From the IMG/VR virus record IMGVR_UViG_3300031841_001241, positions 1 through 21,440 of that record: a DNA stretch of 21,440 nt. One strand, 5' to 3'. Below are positions 1 to 9,399 of this stretch, piece after piece. Positions within the stretch are counted from its first letter, which is position 1. Each line of letters starts with the position of its first letter. This stretch comes from a virus. The notes under the pieces were generated by a model. That model had not been told where the DNA came from. It did not search any database and was given only the letters and a program-made list of their open reading frames with translations. Made by a program: the position numbers and the translations under genes.

Positions 1-1029
1 TTCTTTTTCTTGAAGCATTTTTCTGCCTTCATTAAACTTTGATCTTAGATAACCATCGGTATACCAAGACGACGCAACTTTTTTAGCAACTTCAAAATCA
101 AAATTTTTATCATGTATGTCTGTTAGCGCATCGTATAGTACAGCTATATTTTTGGGTGTATTAAAATCATTTTCGTCTACAGTACCGCTACCATCAATAT
201 CATATTTATCTTTATTTAAAGTTTGCAAAACTTTGTGTATATTAGGATTTGTTAATAAAGCTTCTCTATACGAAATATCACCAAAAGTGTCTGATGATGT
301 AAGGTTTGCAAACTTTTCAGGAGTATTAATTAAAGATTCAACATTTCTTGTAGCATCAGTTTCATTAAAAGTACTACCTTTTGTAGCACCAAGCTTCATA
401 GAACTTAAACCTTGATTACCTAACCCAATAGCAGGAGCATCATCTTTAGTAACTAATTTGTTAAATAAATCACTTATTTTTTGCGTTTCACCACCTACGG
501 TAACACTTAGTTTATTATTATCATCCCAACTAAACTGAACATCGTCATATTTACCATCTTTATCCCAAACTTTACCAAAAACATCATAAAAATTAGGGTC
601 TGTAGTTTTTACATTTATAGTACCGTCAATATACGCTTGACCAAACTTACCAAAACCAGCTGCTACAGAGTTTATTTCAGATGCAAGTTGTTCAATTTTA
701 AATTTAATTTCATCTTCTTTTTCTTTGTTACCGTAAACAGAATTAAACTCTTGCTGTAATTGCTTTAGTCTTTGCACGTTTGCTTGATGCATACCGCCTA
801 ACTGCTCACTTCCAGAAGCAAGCTTTCTCATCATATCTTCTACATTACCAGCAATATCGTCAAAAGCTTTTTGCTTACCAGACTCATACTGATTGTAAGC
901 ATTAACAATATCTGTCATAACACCAGTTTTAGCTTGTGTCATGGCGATATTGTAATCAGTGGTAGATAATGGTACCCTTGACTCTGCCTCTCTAAACGAT
1001 GCTTCTATTAATTTTTGATTTACTGCCAT
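1..1029 (-). CDS. Large virion protein, N-terminal part only (runs off the left edge)
   Basis: An open frame of 343 codons begins at an ATG (1029-1027; MAVNQKLIEASFREAESRVP) and continues without a stop to base 1, so the C-terminus is missing. The first ~130 residues are helical, with a likely coiled coil around residues 70-125. A more beta/loop-like part follows, then a calcium-type loop (D277-I-D-G-S-G-T-V-D-E-N-D288) resembling EF-hand or dockerin loops. A weaker Asp-rich stretch (DKDGKYDD) lies at 156-163. There is no signal peptide or membrane segment. The gene starts 13 bases after the Gln/Ala-rich candidate ejection protein and ends the tail block visible here. I infer an internal virion/ejection or tail-associated protein from position and helical content. 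I do not recognise a named family, and an enzymatic domain could lie in the missing part. Confidence 0.75.
   Translation of the reverse strand, partial: MAVNQKLIEASFREAESRVPLSTTDYNIAMTQAKTGVMTDIVNAYNQYESGKQKAFDDIAGNVEDMMRKLASGSEQLGGMHQANVQRLKQLQQEFNSVYGNKEKEDEIKFKIEQLASEINSVAAGFGKFGQAYIDGTINVKTTDPNFYDVFGKVWDKDGKYDDVQFSWDDNNKLSVTVGGETQKISDLFNKLVTKDDAPAIGLGNQGLSSMKLGATKGSTFNETDATRNVESLINTPEKFANLTSSDTFGDISYREALLTNPNIHKVLQTLNKDKYDIDGSGTVDENDFNTPKNIAVLYDALTDIHDKNFDFEVAKKVASSWYTDGYLRSKFNEGRKMLQEKE
166..201 (-). other. EF-hand-like calcium-binding loop (residues 277-288 of the edge protein)
   Basis: Read on the minus strand in the frame of the edge gene, these 36 bases encode DIDGSGTVDEND. Acidic or polar ligands stand at loop positions 1, 3, 5, 9 and 12, Gly at 6 and a hydrophobic residue at 8. 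This matches the 12-residue EF-hand/dockerin consensus, except that position 12 is Asp rather than the usual Glu. Calcium binding is an inference from the pattern alone. Confidence 0.5.
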
Positions 1030-1042
1030 ATTTTATATTTTA

Positions 1043-1729
1043 TTAATCGTTATCACCTCCTCCTTTAGGTCCAAATAAACCTTGCAAACCACTCATTACA
1101 CTTGGGTTTAAAAGAGTTTGTGTTAAAGTGCTCATAGCTTGTCTTCTACCTTGCGCAGCAGCTAAATTTGCACCCATAAGATTTTGTTGCGCTGCTCTAA
1201 CACCTAAATTAGCGCCTGTAGTTTGACCAAGTTGCATACCAAGTAAAGTCGCTTGTCTATCAGCTTCAAATTGTTGAACCATTTGCTGTCCTGCTTGCAC
1301 TTGTAATTGCCCTTGTGCTCTAGCCGCTTGATTAGCCCTTTCTTGTTCAGCTATACCAGCTGATATTGCCTGCGCTTGCAATTGCCCTTGATTAGCTAAT
1401 GTTTGAGCCAAACCAGCTATACCGCTAGTACCAGCTGCAGCTCTAAGCCCTTGCAATATATCAGCTCTTTGCTGTAACCCTTGTTGAGCTTGAAACTCAG
1501 CGGCTCTTTGACTTACAGTCAAATCTTCAAAAACATTTTCTGCAAAAGGATTTCTAAATTGAAGAGCTCTATATTCTTGTTTTTGCTGCTCCAACAAAGC
1601 CGCTTGTTCTCTTTGAAGTTCTAATGCTTGCTGTTGTTGCTCACGCGCTACTTGTCTATTTGCCCTTCCTTGTCTAGCAGAAGATATAGCCCCAACAGCA
1701 GCTGAGGCAAGTGGTATCCACCAAGCCAT
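1043..1729 (-). CDS. Candidate internal virion / DNA-ejection protein, Gln/Ala-rich
   Basis: A 228-aa protein with a short hydrophobic N-terminus (MAWWIPLASAAVGAI), then almost continuous Gln/Ala/Arg-rich helix from about residue 18 to 205 and a Gly-rich end (GLFGPKGGGDND). A short less repetitive block (RNPFAENVFEDL, 59-70) interrupts the helix. It has no cysteine. Small, Ala/Gln-rich helical proteins with a hydrophobic start, encoded after the tail proteins, are typical of podovirus ejection proteins (compare the roles of T7 gp14 and P22 gp7). That comparison concerns character and position; I saw no diagnostic motif. The ATG is preceded by an A-rich leader without Shine-Dalgarno. The next gene starts 13 bases later, so the two are probably co-transcribed. 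A membrane-inserting role during DNA entry is inference. Confidence 0.7.
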   Translation of the reverse strand: MAWWIPLASAAVGAISSARQGRANRQVAREQQQQALELQREQAALLEQQKQEYRALQFRNPFAENVFEDLTVSQRAAEFQAQQGLQQRADILQGLRAAAGTSGIAGLAQTLANQGQLQAQAISAGIAEQERANQAARAQGQLQVQAGQQMVQQFEADRQATLLGMQLGQTTGANLGVRAAQQNLMGANLAAAQGRRQAMSTLTQTLLNPSVMSGLQGLFGPKGGGDND

Positions 1730-1760
1730 TAGTTATTTTGATTTTTAAAGTTCATAATTC

Positions 1761-1776
1761 TTTATTTATTTATTTA
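1761..1776. repeat. Short tetranucleotide repeat, four TTTA units
   Basis: Four perfect TTTA units lie in the 66-base gap between the 119-aa and 228-aa genes. The same gap has a weak 5-bp hairpin (TACAC, loop TTTTT, GTGTA; 1781-1795) right after the upstream stop codon. No T-run follows that hairpin on the minus strand, so it is not a convincing terminator. The repeat may simply be part of the A/T-rich leader. Confidence 0.4.
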
Positions 1777-1795
1777 TAATTACACTTTTTGTGTA

Positions 1796-2155
1796 TTATT
1801 TACTACTTTGAACAACTTCAGAGCTAACTGCAAAAAGCTCAGACTCTGTAGTTGAATTATTTTTCATTTTAACGCTAGCATAGTAACCTGTTAAGCCAGA
1901 TGTATTAACAGCCGCATCTTTAGAAAATAACAGCATATAATTGTTTAAGGCATTAGTAGAAATAACTGTAGAACCAACATCAACGGTAATTGTATTCGTA
2001 GATGTATTTATAGCAGTTACATCACCAAGTTCAACGATGCTAGACAAATCAGTTGAAAAACCTCCAGAAGAAGTTAAACGAACATGATACGTGGTGTCTC
2101 CAATGCTTAGTGAGTCATTTAAATCGTTACCTATTGTTATATCTATTGTTGCCAT
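1796..2155 (-). CDS. Small beta-rich structural protein, unknown function
   Basis: A 119-aa protein starting MATIDITIGNDLNDSLSIGD. The Thr/Ser/Val/Ile-rich composition with alternating hydrophobic residues predicts an all-beta fold. It contains a segment (GDVTAINTSTNTITVDVGST) similar in style to the beta repeats of the preceding 546-aa protein. The C-terminal half (LTGYYASVKMKNNSTTESELFAVSSEV) looks like the end of a small virion-decoration or tail protein with several strands. It starts one base after the 546-aa gene ends, so translation is probably coupled. I do not recognise the family. A structural role is inferred from composition and from lying between other structural genes. There is no signal peptide or membrane segment. 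Confidence 0.7.
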   Translation of the reverse strand: MATIDITIGNDLNDSLSIGDTTYHVRLTSSGGFSTDLSSIVELGDVTAINTSTNTITVDVGSTVISTNALNNYMLLFSKDAAVNTSGLTGYYASVKMKNNSTTESELFAVSSEVVQSSK

Positions 2156-2156
2156 G

Positions 2157-3797
2157 TTATGATATTGTTAAAATACTATCTAAATTAATTGTTAGTGTAT
2201 GATCTTGTGTTCCAAAATTAGTTATAGCAAGATCAAAAGCTAATGTTGCATTTCTACTACTACCTGTAAATGTAAGTGGCGTGTTGTCGTCTAACGTTTG
2301 AACTGCGCTTAATGTCAATTGATTCACATTAACATTATCTACGTGAGGAGCTACTACCGCAGCATTTATACCTCTACCACTAACAAAAGTTGTTGAAGCC
2401 GCTTTTATACCAGCCGCGCTATCAACATTTACAATTGCACTACCACTCACGGCGCCATTAACTAACGTTGTAACATCTTGTAAAGTTACTGCATTTAATA
2501 AATAACCAGTAGTTACTTCGTCTATACCTAATAACTCAAACTCACAACCGCTAATTAATTTACTAGTTCCAGACCCACCGTAAGTAAACGTGATACTTGC
2601 ATCATCTGCCATACCTCCATCACCAACCGCATTTTGTGTAACGTCAACAACTATAGTATTTGCAGATGAATCTACAGAGACTATTCTTGGACTACCTGTT
2701 ACACCAGTCCCAGTCATAGTCATGCCAGGAACTAAACTAGTTACATCGTCAAAAGCAACAGTGGTACTAGCTGTTTGGTCGCCATTTTTAATTTTTACAA
2801 TACTTGATCTAATATCTAAAGGATGCATGCCAGCTACATTAGCCCCATAACCTCTAGCAAATGTAAATGAGTTTGCCGAAAGCGACAAGTCATAAGAAAA
2901 GCTTGTAACTAATCTTTCAGTAGAGTTTCTTTCACCAGTTATAGTTATATTACTAGGCAGCGTATTATAAGAACCTGAGTATGATGTAGACGATAACGAT
3001 ATTGTTATTGTTATAAGTTTATATTGATTTATAGTTAAAGTATATAAATTTTCATTTGTACTGTCTTGTATACTGCTATTTAAAGTAGTACCTTTAGACA
3101 GCGTCGGTGTCAATTCTACCGTATAAGTATCATCAACACTTATATTTGGAAAAGTAATAAATCCTATAAACTCACCAGTAGCATCTATTTCTTGATCTGT
3201 TAGTTCTGTAACTGAAGCGGTAAATGTATTTGTAGTAAAATCATAAGTAGTATCAGAACCACTAGGATTATCTTTTGTTATTTTTAAACTAAACTTTGCC
3301 GTAGCATCTCCTTTTACAATAAAATTTCTAGTAGTTCCATTCGAGGCTATATCACTAGTATCAAGTTCAAAAGATTTTATTTCTATAAGATTATTATTAT
3401 GCACGTTGGTAGTAGCTGGCAAAGCTTTTGTAGCATGACTAAATATTATAGTATCTCCAAAAGAATTTACAGTATTTGTATATTTTATAACAAATACTTT
3501 AGAAGTTATTCTGTTATTAGAATCTCTAGTTATAGTCTCTGTTATGTTATAAGCAGAAGAATAAGCAGTTCTAATATTATACTTTGGCTCTTTAAAATAA
3601 TAATAACCACTTGAGGCTGTAAATGTTATTGTAGCAATAGTTGCTTCAACACCACTATCAGGCGTTAATATGTAGTTTGTATTAGACGCATAATTTGTTG
3701 TTGTCGTGCTTGCCGTAACACCAGCACCAGCAGATATAGATACAGTATGATTAGCATCTACGGTTACAGTACTATTTAAATTTATTGATAATGCCAT
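2157..3797 (-). CDS. Beta-rich tail or fibre-like structural protein with two inserted repeat domains
   Basis: A 546-aa protein dominated by Ser, Thr, Val, Ile and Asn with short alternating strands, typical of phage fibre, spike or decoration proteins. Two segments, about residues 342-406 and 451-512, share a layout: a short strand, a G-x-x-x-x-G-x-G-[IV] turn (PGMTMTGTGV; SGRGINAAVV), a V-D-[SN] strand, a strand of hydrophobic/Thr residues, then an Asp-rich turn and a closing T-F strand. A related segment occurs in the 321-aa connector protein. The N-terminal 330 residues contain several Ig-like stretches (for example ATAKFSLKITKD). No enzymatic motif is seen. It starts two bases after the giant stabilisation protein and is followed at one base by a small beta protein. 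The exact role is not known; receptor binding is one possibility. Confidence 0.72.
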   Translation of the reverse strand: MALSINLNSTVTVDANHTVSISAGAGVTASTTTTNYASNTNYILTPDSGVEATIATITFTASSGYYYFKEPKYNIRTAYSSAYNITETITRDSNNRITSKVFVIKYTNTVNSFGDTIIFSHATKALPATTNVHNNNLIEIKSFELDTSDIASNGTTRNFIVKGDATAKFSLKITKDNPSGSDTTYDFTTNTFTASVTELTDQEIDATGEFIGFITFPNISVDDTYTVELTPTLSKGTTLNSSIQDSTNENLYTLTINQYKLITITISLSSTSYSGSYNTLPSNITITGERNSTERLVTSFSYDLSLSANSFTFARGYGANVAGMHPLDIRSSIVKIKNGDQTASTTVAFDDVTSLVPGMTMTGTGVTGSPRIVSVDSSANTIVVDVTQNAVGDGGMADDASITFTYGGSGTSKLISGCEFELLGIDEVTTGYLLNAVTLQDVTTLVNGAVSGSAIVNVDSAAGIKAASTTFVSGRGINAAVVAPHVDNVNVNQLTLSAVQTLDDNTPLTFTGSSRNATLAFDLAITNFGTQDHTLTINLDSILTIS

Positions 3798-3798
3798 A

Positions 3799-6700
3799 TT
3801 AGTTTGCTGTTGTGTGAGATGATATAGTTCCTAAACCTTGAACATTAAATTCACCTGTGTCTAAGTTGCTTAATGTAGTTGTATCACCTTTTATATAATT
3901 AAACCATTTACCTTCTTTTTCTATAAACTCATTTAAACTACCACTTTGCTTGTCAGTTGTTATATCTTCTGTATACCAACCTGTTTTAGCTGTTAAGTTA
4001 TAATATTCACCTTCATCAGTGTTTGTATTTTGATCAACTTTAGCCTGCGTACCTTCATAGTTTAATGTTTTAAAAGTTTTTATTGTACTTGGTTCTTGAT
4101 TAAATACAAAAGTAACATCGGAATAATATTGTGTTCCATAAAAATTATTATATGTAGTATTGTTATGATGCCACCATATTTTTAAATTACCACTTTCAGG
4201 AGCTATTGTATAATAGTTGTTAGCTATACTTAAACCTTGTTCTGGTATAAACGATTTAAAACTTGTCCAACCTTTTACATTTTCTTTATAACTAACAGTA
4301 TAATTTGAACTTCCTTTTAAAGTTACATTATATTCTTTTTTATCGTTATCATAAGTTCCAAGTATAGTTGTAGAGGATTTTAAATTATCTTCAAACCAAG
4401 TACCCATACCAGCATCAGATATATCTGTTAAACCATCCATTGATAATCTTAATACTGCACCTCTTTGTTTATCTGTAAAATAAGCCCTGTAGTTTTGAGT
4501 AACAAATGACTCTGGATTTTTTGATATACCATAATCACCAGCGAAAGGTATTGTTTGGCCAAGTACATTTGAACTAGCAGTTACATTTACATTGCCATCG
4601 GCGTTAAACAAAGCGTCTTTATTAGCTTGTATACTTAACACTTTATCTTCACATAGCGTTAATAAATCAGAGTTTCTAGTATGTAATTTTTGTATACTAC
4701 CATATTCTGGGTTTACATCTTTAGTAATTTTTTCAGCAGCAATAAATTGATTTGTCTCGTTAATACCACTTGTAGAGTTATATAAACCAGAGTATATTAA
4801 ACCATATTTTCTTCTTTCTTCTTCATATTCACCTTGTAAAGTTGTAGAAGCTCTAGGATTTTTATCAATAACAACTTGGTTAAAATCATCTTTTATTCTA
4901 TTAGACTCTACACCATTACCAAAACTATAGCAGTTAAACCAAGGTAGCTCATGAAACACTGTATGATTACCAACACTTATAAAGTCACTCGCTTCGTAAT
5001 AAATATCTAAACCTTCATTAGTCTTTGGTTGTGTTTCAAATATAGCTGGTTCATTAGAAGGCAACTGACGCTCATCATTTAATGATGGTTCTACAAACTC
5101 TATAAACTGCGGAGTATCTTCGTCCATTAAAGTACTACTTGTTCCAGAAGTTCTATTTAAAGGGTCGTAATTACTATTAAAACCAGGCGCATCATCTAAT
5201 TCTATAGTCCATGTTAACCTTCTATTTGTGGCAAGACCAAATCTATCTTTTTCATTATTTATACTATCCGCACCTCTTAAGGTAAGTGTGGCTGTTTCAT
5301 TTATAATCTGTCTAGTTCCAGCTGATTGGTTTTCAAACGATTGAGAATTTTTAAAAGAATAACTGTTGTTAGTACTTAAATTACTAGGTCTTACATATGT
5401 ACCATCTGATTCTCTACTAACTATAAACTCATTACCACTAGCATCAAGAGCAAAAGGATAAGCGGTGTGATTCCATCTTCTTTCTTTTCTTATTTTTGTT
5501 ATAGTGTAAACCTTTTCACTAGTATCACCGCTAAATCTAAACTTACTACCTACTTTTAATTTCTTAACAAACTCTTGCTCGTTAATGTGATTTGAATTAT
5601 TTGGACTACCAACAGACCAGGCATCTGACCAAGAAGAGGCTGTATCAATATTACTACCATCAATATCTTTTAAATTACTTTCTGCCCAAATTTTAGAATA
5701 AGAAAGTTCCATATAATATTTACCAGGGGTAAACCAAGTATCAGTTGTAACTCCATCAAACTTTTTTTCACTACCATCAGCCTCAAAAATACCTCTACCA
5801 AATCTACCTGATGTTTTTACTGCTTTGTTATTTTTGTGATCCCAATAACCAGAAGCTTTAAACGTACCGTTTGCTGGTAAATCTTGGTTTAAAGGTTGTA
5901 TACCTATATAAGAAACATTATCTATAAAAAAGTTTTTTCTCGTGCTGTTATTATCGTCGTTTAAAGGGTTTATTTGTGTGTTTGCGTAAAGTTTAAACTT
6001 AAGTATTCTATTCCATTTTAAAACAGCTTCTTCAGAAAGTCTCATATAACGATTACTACCGTCTAAATATGTAGTTCCTCTAGCCGGAGAATATGAACTT
6101 TCTCCAGAAATCTCGTAATTAGGGGTAGTACCACCGTTAAAAGGAGCGTCACTAGTTACAGTTGTTTGTACTAAAATATTTTCGTCTAACTTTTGATATC
6201 TTGTTGCTGTTCCAGAATTATTACCAACAATACCATCATCAGACGCATACCAAGCTTCAGTTCTAGCAACAATACCAACATTACTTTCTGATAAAGCAGC
6301 TTGTGATAATACAAAATTCCTTAAGTTATCATCAAGCAGTAGTTTAACAAAAAACTTACCATTAAATTCTGGTCTTGCCTCGTCTTTTTCCTCTGAAACA
6401 ATAAGGCTAACACCAGTGTTTAAGTTTGTACCACTCATTATCCAAGAAGCGTCGTAATCACTTATAGGAGTGTTTAAGTGAAACATATAATAGTCAGTAC
6501 CATTTATATCTTTAACAGATAACAAATCTACTTTATAATAACTTGATAGACTAGTACCATCTTTGAATCTTAAAACTAAATTACTTAAATCGTCTAATGG
6601 TGCGCCATCATCATTGTCTATCCATATATCTTTTTTAATAGCTAAAACAGTTTGATCGTCTGTAGGTCTATAATTAGTGTCTCCAAATAAAGTGTTAATA

Positions 6701-9396
6701 CCAGCAGAAGCATTTAAACCAACACCACTACCAAGAGAGTTTCTAGTTAATCTTATGTATTCAGGCGCTTCATTTTCTATTGCAAGAATTTTATATGTAG
6801 CAGATTCTTGTAATACAGCTGGCCCCTCTATTTGTTTCTTTAAAACTAAATAAGTTTCTTCATCAACTTTGTTTCTTTCAGAAGATGGAAAAGAAATCCA
6901 AACATTGCCATCAATAGAATTATATATTCTATCCATAGCTAAATTGTAATATTCAGAAGAAGTTTCTTTTACAAAAAATTTAAATGAATAAGCAAAAACA
7001 GGTGGATTATTTTGCAGTTTTACTTTTATAGAGTTTGCATTTACACTTTCTGATTTAGGAACTTTTAACGATGCTGTTTCATCTGTTAACACTGGAGTTT
7101 GTCTACCAAATTCATCCGCATAAACTACACCTATTTGATAATTTCTTTGAGATTTAATAGATTTTTTAGAGTCTACTATTTCTTGACAACTAAAGTTTGA
7201 TATTTGCCCTTTCCAATTAAACGAGCTAGACAAGGATTGAAAACTAAATGTAGTTCCATTACTATATAAATTATTTTGACCTCCTCCATTTACAGTATCT
7301 AATTTGAGAGTAAAGTTATATTCTCCGTTAGCGTTAATATCTTTTCTAGCAAATTTATTTGAAGCTATTAATTGTAATCTTAAAACACCTTGCACATAAT
7401 TTTCTACTTTAAATTTTATTCTATAAACACCGTCATTTTGAAAATTTATATTTTGAGATATTTTGTCAAATTGACTAACACCTGTAGAAGGATTTTTTTC
7501 TTCAAAACCACCACCTAAAAATAATGTATTATAAAAATCAGCTGTTAAACTCCAAGAGTTATCCATATTCCAACCGTCTACAATATTTCCTGTTGTGTGA
7601 TTAATTGGAGTTGCCAATGGATTTGCTAATAATTCTGCAGAATTGTTTAGTCTTGGACTTATTAACGCACTTAATTGCGGTTTTACTATATCATTAGCAT
7701 CGTCTTTTAAATTATAATTTTGCAAATAATTACCATAAACAACCCTGTTACCTGTTATGCTTTGAGCTAAAGCTCTTCTAGGTACATTGTCAAAATGTCT
7801 TAATATTTGGTTAGATGGTATTGCAGCATATATATTTTCAGAAGTTATAGAATATTTGCCTTGAAAAGTAAAGCTGTCGTTTACAGTATTCCAAGCGTTA
7901 GTACTTCCGTTAATAACAATGTCTGTTCTACTTATATTATCTACTGTATATATAATAGGTGAATTAGACTCTTTATACAATATGTCTATTTGAACAACTT
8001 CTTTAGATATGTTGACAGGTATAAAATCTTTTATTATAACTTCTTTAACTTGATTTACCATACCGGTGTTATAACCTTTTATAGTCTCATAATTAAACTC
8101 ATCAGGAATAAAAGCAATGTCTGAAAAAGGAGAGATGGTAGAGTATTCACCATCAACATATTTCCATCTTGTAGCAAATCTTACAAACTTTTCTTCAAAA
8201 AGATTTTTAGCTATATGTTCTAAAATTATATTATAAGTATTACTACCACTAGGGGTGTTTTGCTTACTCAACATTTGCAGTGTAACAGTAGTATCTTCAA
8301 TAATTTTAACTCTAGCTTTTACATGAAAATTATCTGAAGAAGGCGTTATATTATACCCAAATAATATGGTATCATTAGGTTTATAATTTGTAGCAACAGT
8401 AGTTTCTATCTCAATAGTATCATTAATACTAACGTCGTCAAAATTAAATGTAGTTGTTGTTGATATTATTCCAGACCTGTCAGAAGTACTTAGATCAATA
8501 ATAGGTGCTGTTTCAGGATTTTTCTTTATAACAGTTATATCACTTTCTTTATAATAATCATATTCTACTCCATTTACAACAACTTTTGTTGATTTATTTA
8601 AATCAGAAGCGTCAGTACCTGCTAACGCTCTAGTTAAATTTATTTTTTTAGGTTCACTGTTATTATCTGTCCAAAACAATAAATCATCAATTATATTCAA
8701 ACCAGTAATTAAAACATTTTTATCAAATCTTAATACTCGCTTTTTAAATTGAGGGCTATCTGTAAAAGCATTTGACCCGTAAGTATCAGGTACTTGCCAA
8801 GAAAACTCTATCCAATCCCAATCTTTTTTATAAACTTCAACATCGAGTGTTACTGTACTTCCAGAAACAGTTATTTGTCTATAAACAGAGCTAGTTGTTC
8901 CTACAAGTTTAACATACATACCTGTTGATAAATTTGTAGTTGTTGTTGTAAAAGCTGTATATGGATTACTACCTGTCCAGTCACCAGACGCTGGTGTTGG
9001 GTGTTTTTCTAACCAAAAATCTATAAAAACAGGTGTTGTAGTATGTGTGTTTGTAGTAGAGTTATACACGCTTTTGTATATAAAATCTTTGTAGGTAAGA
9101 ATAGAGGAAGGAGCTGCAGCAACCCAATCGGTAGTATCAGCTATTAACCAATAAGCTGTATTATTTGATTCATCAGCAATAGCGCCAACGCAAAAACCAG
9201 AATCAGAAACTGTAGTAGGACTAGCAACAGGTATTGCACTATTACCTAATAAACTTTGTACAGTTCCAACATTATCTGTGTCAGATGTTGATACTTGAAT
9301 ATTGTTTGCGTCTATATATTCTCCATTAGGAACTAGTCTTTCATCAAGGTCTTTGTTCATTTTACCTTGATTGAAAACATGTTTTATTTCTGGCAT
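3799..9396 (-). CDS. Giant tail stabilisation / muzzle-type protein
   Basis: A 1865-aa protein. Its start, with GKMNKDLDERLVPNGEY at residues 11-27, and the motif LFWTDNNSEPKKINL (240-254) are hallmarks I associate with the phage stabilisation protein family found next to connector genes in crAss-like and uncultured marine phages. The family is related in role to P22 gp10 and to the crAss muzzle protein that closes the portal-tail channel. Residues 550-562 and 745-770 (RNYQIGVVYADEFG) are conserved-looking core. Between them, about 586-742, sits a lectin/jelly-roll-like insertion. The rest is predominantly beta. There is no transmembrane segment or catalytic motif. The length exceeds that of most P22 gp10-like proteins by more than threefold and is nearer to crAss muzzle proteins. 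It follows two connector candidates with a three-base gap. The family call is recall, not a search. Confidence 0.82.
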   Translation of the reverse strand: MPEIKHVFNQGKMNKDLDERLVPNGEYIDANNIQVSTSDTDNVGTVQSLLGNSAIPVASPTTVSDSGFCVGAIADESNNTAYWLIADTTDWVAAAPSSILTYKDFIYKSVYNSTTNTHTTTPVFIDFWLEKHPTPASGDWTGSNPYTAFTTTTTNLSTGMYVKLVGTTSSVYRQITVSGSTVTLDVEVYKKDWDWIEFSWQVPDTYGSNAFTDSPQFKKRVLRFDKNVLITGLNIIDDLLFWTDNNSEPKKINLTRALAGTDASDLNKSTKVVVNGVEYDYYKESDITVIKKNPETAPIIDLSTSDRSGIISTTTTFNFDDVSINDTIEIETTVATNYKPNDTILFGYNITPSSDNFHVKARVKIIEDTTVTLQMLSKQNTPSGSNTYNIILEHIAKNLFEEKFVRFATRWKYVDGEYSTISPFSDIAFIPDEFNYETIKGYNTGMVNQVKEVIIKDFIPVNISKEVVQIDILYKESNSPIIYTVDNISRTDIVINGSTNAWNTVNDSFTFQGKYSITSENIYAAIPSNQILRHFDNVPRRALAQSITGNRVVYGNYLQNYNLKDDANDIVKPQLSALISPRLNNSAELLANPLATPINHTTGNIVDGWNMDNSWSLTADFYNTLFLGGGFEEKNPSTGVSQFDKISQNINFQNDGVYRIKFKVENYVQGVLRLQLIASNKFARKDINANGEYNFTLKLDTVNGGGQNNLYSNGTTFSFQSLSSSFNWKGQISNFSCQEIVDSKKSIKSQRNYQIGVVYADEFGRQTPVLTDETASLKVPKSESVNANSIKVKLQNNPPVFAYSFKFFVKETSSEYYNLAMDRIYNSIDGNVWISFPSSERNKVDEETYLVLKKQIEGPAVLQESATYKILAIENEAPEYIRLTRNSLGSGVGLNASAGINTLFGDTNYRPTDDQTVLAIKKDIWIDNDDGAPLDDLSNLVLRFKDGTSLSSYYKVDLLSVKDINGTDYYMFHLNTPISDYDASWIMSGTNLNTGVSLIVSEEKDEARPEFNGKFFVKLLLDDNLRNFVLSQAALSESNVGIVARTEAWYASDDGIVGNNSGTATRYQKLDENILVQTTVTSDAPFNGGTTPNYEISGESSYSPARGTTYLDGSNRYMRLSEEAVLKWNRILKFKLYANTQINPLNDDNNSTRKNFFIDNVSYIGIQPLNQDLPANGTFKASGYWDHKNNKAVKTSGRFGRGIFEADGSEKKFDGVTTDTWFTPGKYYMELSYSKIWAESNLKDIDGSNIDTASSWSDAWSVGSPNNSNHINEQEFVKKLKVGSKFRFSGDTSEKVYTITKIRKERRWNHTAYPFALDASGNEFIVSRESDGTYVRPSNLSTNNSYSFKNSQSFENQSAGTRQIINETATLTLRGADSINNEKDRFGLATNRRLTWTIELDDAPGFNSNYDPLNRTSGTSSTLMDEDTPQFIEFVEPSLNDERQLPSNEPAIFETQPKTNEGLDIYYEASDFISVGNHTVFHELPWFNCYSFGNGVESNRIKDDFNQVVIDKNPRASTTLQGEYEEERRKYGLIYSGLYNSTSGINETNQFIAAEKITKDVNPEYGSIQKLHTRNSDLLTLCEDKVLSIQANKDALFNADGNVNVTASSNVLGQTIPFAGDYGISKNPESFVTQNYRAYFTDKQRGAVLRLSMDGLTDISDAGMGTWFEDNLKSSTTILGTYDNDKKEYNVTLKGSSNYTVSYKENVKGWTSFKSFIPEQGLSIANNYYTIAPESGNLKIWWHHNNTTYNNFYGTQYYSDVTFVFNQEPSTIKTFKTLNYEGTQAKVDQNTNTDEGEYYNLTAKTGWYTEDITTDKQSGSLNEFIEKEGKWFNYIKGDTTTLSNLDTGEFNVQGLGTISSHTTAN

Positions 9397-9399
9397 ATG

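Noticed and set aside
116-415. Plus-strand open frame of 99 codons
   Set aside because: It lies entirely inside the minus-strand edge gene, which is open for 343 codons with sensible protein features. No plus-strand leader or neighbours support it.
1781-1795. Hairpin TACAC-TTTTT-GTGTA after the stop of the 119-aa gene
   Set aside because: The stem is only five A/T-rich pairs and no T-run follows in the direction of transcription, so it is not a credible terminator.
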